The notes below the pieces were generated by a model. That model saw nothing but the letters and a program-made list of their open reading frames with translations, did not search any database and was not told the DNA's origin. From Thermoflexales bacterium (GTDB lineage: Bacteria > Chloroflexota > Anaerolineae > Fen-1058), in assembly GCA_030834835.1 (NCBI GenBank), contig JAUQXD010001373.1, positions 1-10,522 of the forward strand: 10,522 nucleotides of DNA. The letters are read 5' to 3'. Positions 7,395 through 10,522 of the stretch are shown here, in pieces. Position 1 is the first letter of the stretch. Every line of letters starts with the position of its first letter. The position numbers were made by a program, and so were the translations under genes.

Positions 7395-7427
7395 GCCTCG
7401 GGCCTAGCCGCCACGAGGCTTTTCTAT
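7395..7427 (+). terminator. Possible plus-strand intrinsic terminator, or leader hairpin on the minus strand
   Basis: GCCTCG (7395-7400) pairs with CGAGGC (7414-7419), and GGC with GCC inside it (7401-7409, loop CTA), leaving a 4-base bulge. On the plus strand the stem is followed at once by TTTTCTATT, the layout of a rho-independent terminator. No plus-strand protein gene ends here, so it would terminate a small RNA or block antisense transcription. Read on the minus strand it is the first hairpin of the KAP-FGE leader. Confidence 0.4.
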
Positions 7428-7442
7428 TATCCGCTGATTGTA
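7426..7442 (-). promoter_or_regulatory. Weak candidate -10 boxes for the KAP/NACHT operon
   Basis: Reading the minus strand, TACAAT (7442-7437) and GATAAT (7431-7426) each match the -10 consensus at five of six positions. TTGTCA lies upstream but only 12 bases from GATAAT, too close for a standard -35 element. If GATAAT is used, the leader RNA would start near the first hairpin and carry all four inverted repeats. Confidence 0.25.
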
Positions 7443-7487
7443 GTGACAAACGGCGGGAAACGCAAACCAGCGGCGATCGCGAGCAGT

Positions 7488-8459
7488 TCACGTCCGATCG
7501 ACCGCCCGTTGCAAATCGGCCTCGCCGGGCTGCGTATAGCGTCGCGTCATGTTCAAATCTTCATGCCCAAGGATAGCCGCCACTTCGGTCAACTGTGCGC
7601 CGGCATCGAGTAAGCGCTTGGCGCAGGTGTGGCGCAACACATGCGGCGTCAATGCGCTCAATATCGCAATAACCTCGCGCGCCTCTGCCGAACGCACTTT
7701 GACCAGCGCCGCCGCCTCGCGCCCAATCTGCTCCACGATCTGCTGCACCGCACGGGTCGTCAACCGGATATTCGAGCGGCTGAGAAATAGCGCTGCGCCT
7801 TCGGCTGGTCGTAGTTTCAGCCACGCTTTCAACATCGTAATCGCTGTGGAGTTCAACGGAACCGATCGAAACTTGCGTCCCTTGCCCAATCGCACCTGCA
7901 CCACGCCTCGTTGCCCCGATTGAATCTTCACATCATTCACGTCCAGCGCCACAATCTCGGACACGCGTAAGCCAGCCTTCCACATTAGCAGTGTCAACGC
8001 CACGTCGCGCACGCTGCGTTGAACGGCTGATGTTGGTGCTGTATCCACCGAGACCGTTTGAAATCGTTGCTCTAACGCTTGCTGCAATTTCTCTTCCGCG
8101 ATCGGTTCCAGCCAGCGCGGCGCGGTGGCCTGCTGGCGCAGCGGCTTGAGGCCGTTCACCGGACTGCGCCCGATGTAGTCGGCCATCGCCGCCCACTTGA
8201 AGAACGTCCGAAGCGCCGCCAGCCGCCGATTGACCGAGGTGGCCTTCTTGTGCTGTTCGTCCGTCAGGTATTTTCGATAGTTCTTGATGTGCGTTGGGGT
8301 AACTTGCAGGAGGTCGGCTGCCGCACCTGCCTTTGGCGCATACCAGGTCATGAACAACTGAATGTCGGCCAGGTAGGCCTTCACGGTCAACTCGCTGCGG
8401 TCTTGATCGTCTTGTAGCCAGACCTTATACGCGGTCAACAATTCTTCTAAAGTGGGCAT
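7488..8459 (-). CDS. Tyrosine recombinase/integrase (XerC/XerD-like)
   Basis: This 323-residue site-specific recombinase catalyses strand exchange through a covalent 3'-phosphotyrosyl DNA intermediate. Residues about 1-95 form the helical core-binding domain (SAM-like fold: LTVKAYLADIQLFMTWY, SVNRRLAALRTFFKWA). The catalytic domain starts near 140 and keeps the full set: R165 in AGLRVSEI, a lysine in the GKGRK turn (193-196), H273 and R276 in TPHVLRHT, H299 in LGHED, and Y308 in TRRYTQP. Length and layout match Xer-type enzymes or island integrases. ATG 8459 has a near-perfect AGGAGG seven bases upstream, so the start is secure. Its position between a regulator gene and the ATPase cassette suggests it may mobilise or rearrange the region, but I found no attachment sites. 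A host chromosome-dimer Xer role is possible but less likely in this setting. Confidence 0.95.
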   Translation of the reverse strand: MPTLEELLTAYKVWLQDDQDRSELTVKAYLADIQLFMTWYAPKAGAAADLLQVTPTHIKNYRKYLTDEQHKKATSVNRRLAALRTFFKWAAMADYIGRSPVNGLKPLRQQATAPRWLEPIAEEKLQQALEQRFQTVSVDTAPTSAVQRSVRDVALTLLMWKAGLRVSEIVALDVNDVKIQSGQRGVVQVRLGKGRKFRSVPLNSTAITMLKAWLKLRPAEGAALFLSRSNIRLTTRAVQQIVEQIGREAAALVKVRSAEAREVIAILSALTPHVLRHTCAKRLLDAGAQLTEVAAILGHEDLNMTRRYTQPGEADLQRAVDRT

Positions 8460-8661
8460 GATTTTGCCTCCTAACGGGGTACGAAATAATTATGCGCAAC
8501 AAAAATCGGCCCTTTTCAGCCCTGAAAGCGACCTGAAGCGCCCCAATTATACCATCTGACTGCATACAATACCTATTGTGTGTAAATGCGAGTTTTTAAG
8601 TATTCAGGATACACACCCGTCTTTTAGAAGTGTAGATTTTGAGGGTCCGCTCCGGACCAAC
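8460..8661 (-). promoter_or_regulatory. Gene-free region with recombinase promoter and leader
   Basis: On the minus strand a perfect TATAAT lies at 8551-8546, about 85 bases before the recombinase ATG; no good -35 element is at the expected distance. The leader holds a small palindrome TTTCAG-CC-CTGAAA (8514-8527). Nearer the upstream gene, GTGTGTA (8578-8584) pairs with TACACAC (8610-8616) around 25 bases. GGTCCG-CTC-CGGACC (8644-8658) lies just after the upstream ORF stop and could be a weak terminator, though no T-run follows. The stretch is A+T rich compared with the flanking genes. I see no coding region in it. Confidence 0.45.
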
Positions 8662-9144
8662 TCACCCTTTAAGATCGGCGGCAAGTTGTCCCAATGTCTC
8701 GTTGACAGCATCGCTGTAGCCCCAGCCAATTCCGCCGGCGGCGCGCAACAACTTGTCAAGGCGCGGCTGAAAGCGCGGATACAACGACTGACCGGCTGGC
8801 GCGCAGAGCAGATCAGCCATCTCCCCCAGCGCCGATTCGAGACAGGTGTAGAAGGCCTCGTTGATGTCGCCAAACGAATTGGTGAAACGAGTCCCCGCCT
8901 CGACGGAGGATAACAGCAGATCAATCATCCCTACGAGATCCAAAATCAATTTCTTGTATTCTCGAATGCGCCATGAATCCGACGACAAGTGTTGCCAACT
9001 AGTGTGGTAAATCAGCTGCTGTGCTTCCCCTACTGGAAACGATGCCCAAATTGATCGCCAACCGCACCGATAGCGCAAGGTCGATGGCAACGTGGCGGGC
9101 CGACAATTGGTTGGCAAAAAACCACAAGCGTACAAAATAAGCAA
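8662..9144 (-). CDS. Unrecognised helical protein, start uncertain
   Basis: I do not recognise this product. From the TTG at 9144 it is 160 residues. The C-terminal two thirds look like a genuine soluble helical protein (LILDLVGMIDLLLSSVEAG, INEAFYTCLESALGEMADLL, VNETLGQLAADLKG). No signal peptide, membrane segment or enzyme motif is visible. No ribosome binding site precedes TTG 9144. The frame stays open upstream to the TAA at 9200-9198, with only ATT or CTG as earlier starts. An ATG at 9199 overlapping the regulator's stop is in another frame and hits TGA at 9166-9164 after 11 codons, so a one-base frameshift may have cut off the original start. It follows the regulator gene almost without a gap, suggesting a shared transcript. 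Confidence 0.5.
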   Translation of the reverse strand: MLILYACGFLPTNCRPATLPSTLRYRCGWRSIWASFPVGEAQQLIYHTSWQHLSSDSWRIREYKKLILDLVGMIDLLLSSVEAGTRFTNSFGDINEAFYTCLESALGEMADLLCAPAGQSLYPRFQPRLDKLLRAAGGIGWGYSDAVNETLGQLAADLKG

Positions 9145-9191
9145 CCGGTGTATGACTGTTTCATCACAGCCGGACGGCGAAAGACCAATGG

Positions 9192-10522
9192 TCAGACATT
9201 AGGGGTGTCTGACGACCATAGTCTGTAGCCCAACCCGCGCACGGTTTCGATGTAACGTGGCCCGGTCACATCGATTTCGATCTTCTTGCGCAGCCGACCC
9301 ATAGTGGTGTTGATCAGCTGCTCGTCGTCGTCAGAAATATCGCCAGCCACCTTAAAAACTTCGTGGGCAATGTCGACGCGTTTACACAACATGCCGGGGT
9401 GCGCATGTAGAAATGTCAGCAATTCAAACTCGGTCGGCGACAGCGCCACCTTCTGCCCGGCGACCCAGACTTCGCGGCTGTCCGGATCGAGGCGCAAACC
9501 TTGGCGCACACCGGACGGCGCCTCGACAGGTACGCCCGACAACTTCAGATCAAGCAGGCGTTGGCTGGCCAGACCTGCGCAGAAGAGCTGGTGCAGCCAG
9601 CGCCGTGTATCCGATCGGGACAACTTGCGATCGAAATCGTACGCGCCAAAACCCGTCACGGCGCGGATCAGCAACCCGATTGTATATGCCCCGATCCCAT
9701 CGCCGCTCAGTTCGGACGCCAGCCGTCGCACAGTGGTGATCGCAGCCAACGCCTTGCGATGTTCGACGGCTACATCTTCAGGCGCGATTGGCTCAGCCAA
9801 CGAACGGGCGGAAGCAAGCCGCTTCTCAAAATCAAACACAGTTTGCAAATTATCAACCTCGACCAGTTTGAAGCGAATCGCTGCTTCCAACGCGACGAAA
9901 TCGTGACTGATTGGTGCGGTGGCCAACATAGTCAGATCGGATGGCCAGACATAACCGCTTCGATCGACGAGGATTGTCTCCACGTCTAGGCCCACCAACG
10001 CCACACCGCACACCACCCGCGTCGCGGTCCATGGCTCGTCCTGAAACAGCATCGAAGCGGGATTAGGACACTGAACCGTCCGGCCGTGCGGAAAACGAAT
10101 CGACATGCGATCGGGCGTGAGGGAGATCTCAGCTAGACTACGTACCAGCGCTTCATCGATCACGGTCCGCACCGCGCGCGCGAAATGCTCGGCCGTCAAC
10201 CGCGCCCGATCAAACCCAAACGGCTCGCCATACAGTTGGAGCCAATCGACATTCGTCGCCAGCGATTGGTGATGCGCGTAACGTCCGGCCAGCGTCGATT
10301 GAAACAACGTTTCCAGCACGGTCTTTACGGCTCGATCGGGTCTCTCGCGATAAAACACGGCTAATGATTGCAGCGGCTCGCCACTCAGGCCGGCATCGTT
10401 CGTGGCGCAGGCCGCAAAATGCTGTGTCTCAGCCGTCAAGACGCGTGTTGCATCAACACTGCGGGGGGTCTTGAAGACGATCACCCCGTCGGCGGTTTGA
10501 GTTTTGATCACAGCCGACCGGC
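9192..10522 (-). CDS. Degenerate kinase/APH-fold domain plus OmpR-type winged-helix regulator (5' end outside window)
   Basis: Probably a DNA-binding transcription regulator. The frame is open to the window edge: codons for R-S-A precede the GTG at 10511, and RSAVIK resembles the beta-3 lysine motif of kinase folds. The true start is therefore likely upstream and outside the window. Numbering from GTG 10511, residues 170-213 (VGLDVETILVDRSG, then WPSDL and SHDFVALEAAIRF) align with the HGDLxxxNILVDxxG, WLxDF and DFxxLE motifs of APH-like kinase-fold domains. The catalytic HGD is lost while the DF-type aspartate (D192) remains, suggesting a sensor pseudokinase. A helical linker follows. Residues about 338-434 form an OmpR/PhoB winged helix (ALSPTEFELLTFLHAHPG, INTTMGRLRKKIE, RYIETVRGLGYRL). 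No receiver domain is visible, though one could lie upstream. It may control the downstream cassette. The kinase-fold call is by motif only; the winged helix is confident. Confidence 0.85.
   Translation of the reverse strand, partial: RSAVIKTQTADGVIVFKTPRSVDATRVLTAETQHFAACATNDAGLSGEPLQSLAVFYRERPDRAVKTVLETLFQSTLAGRYAHHQSLATNVDWLQLYGEPFGFDRARLTAEHFARAVRTVIDEALVRSLAEISLTPDRMSIRFPHGRTVQCPNPASMLFQDEPWTATRVVCGVALVGLDVETILVDRSGYVWPSDLTMLATAPISHDFVALEAAIRFKLVEVDNLQTVFDFEKRLASARSLAEPIAPEDVAVEHRKALAAITTVRRLASELSGDGIGAYTIGLLIRAVTGFGAYDFDRKLSRSDTRRWLHQLFCAGLASQRLLDLKLSGVPVEAPSGVRQGLRLDPDSREVWVAGQKVALSPTEFELLTFLHAHPGMLCKRVDIAHEVFKVAGDISDDDEQLINTTMGRLRKKIEIDVTGPRYIETVRGLGYRLWSSDTPNV

Noticed and set aside
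7395..7427. Integron attC site beside the recombinase
   Set aside because: The stem lacks the conserved GTTRRRY and RYYYAAC core sites, and the recombinase shows no sign of the extra IntI-specific domain.
7326..7613. Plus-strand ORF crossing the hairpin-rich region
   Set aside because: It runs through four inverted repeats and into the recombinase tail, has no ribosome binding site and gives a low-complexity basic product.
1..10522. CRISPR array, tRNA or rRNA
   Set aside because: No regularly spaced repeats of 25-40 bases, no cloverleaf-like GGTTCGA arm and no rRNA motifs were seen; the only tandem repeat is the short heptamer array.

Overview
The window looks like a bacterial accessory or defence-type island, probably from a Chloroflexota (or similarly STAND-rich) genome. 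The basis is fairly high GC in most genes and large NACHT and KAP ATPases fused to FGE-sulfatase-like domains, an architecture I associate with Chloroflexota and Cyanobacteria. No phylogenetic marker gene is present, so the taxon is an inference. All credible genes read on the minus strand, so gene order below runs from high to low coordinates. I see no tRNA, rRNA, CRISPR array or insertion sequence.

Upstream block (10522 to 8662): a 5'-truncated gene runs in from the window edge. It encodes a protein with a degenerate protein-kinase/APH-like fold followed by an OmpR/PhoB winged-helix DNA-binding domain, so it is probably a transcription regulator. Right behind it is an unrecognised, mostly helical ORF with an uncertain start. 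A 202-base gap with a TATAAT box follows, then a complete tyrosine recombinase (8459 to 7488) with all catalytic residues and an excellent ribosome binding site.

Intergenic region 7487-7283: this 205-base stretch has four successive inverted repeats. It could be a structured leader of the operon below or a plus-strand small RNA ending in an intrinsic-terminator-like hairpin.

NTPase block (7282 to 1): three large ATPase loci lie head to tail. The first is a KAP-family P-loop NTPase fused to a C-terminal FGE-like domain (7282 to 5039). The second is a NACHT ATPase fused to an FGE-like domain (4968 to 2149), whose N-terminal 135-residue module is cut from the ATPase by one in-frame TGA. The third is a close NACHT paralogue (2041 to 1) that keeps the same N-terminal module intact and leaves the window just where its sister's FGE domain begins. 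The FGE-like domains lack the catalytic cysteine pair of true formylglycine-generating enzyme and are better read as ligand-recognition domains.

Working model (inference): a regulator and an unknown protein, a recombinase, and a cassette of two kinds of STAND-like switch ATPases that share a sensor-type C-terminal domain. Known bacterial NACHT proteins act in anti-phage defence, so this may be a multi-sensor conflict system. No obvious catalytic effector domain is visible; the short coiled-coil N-terminal module of the NACHT proteins may recruit an effector encoded elsewhere.
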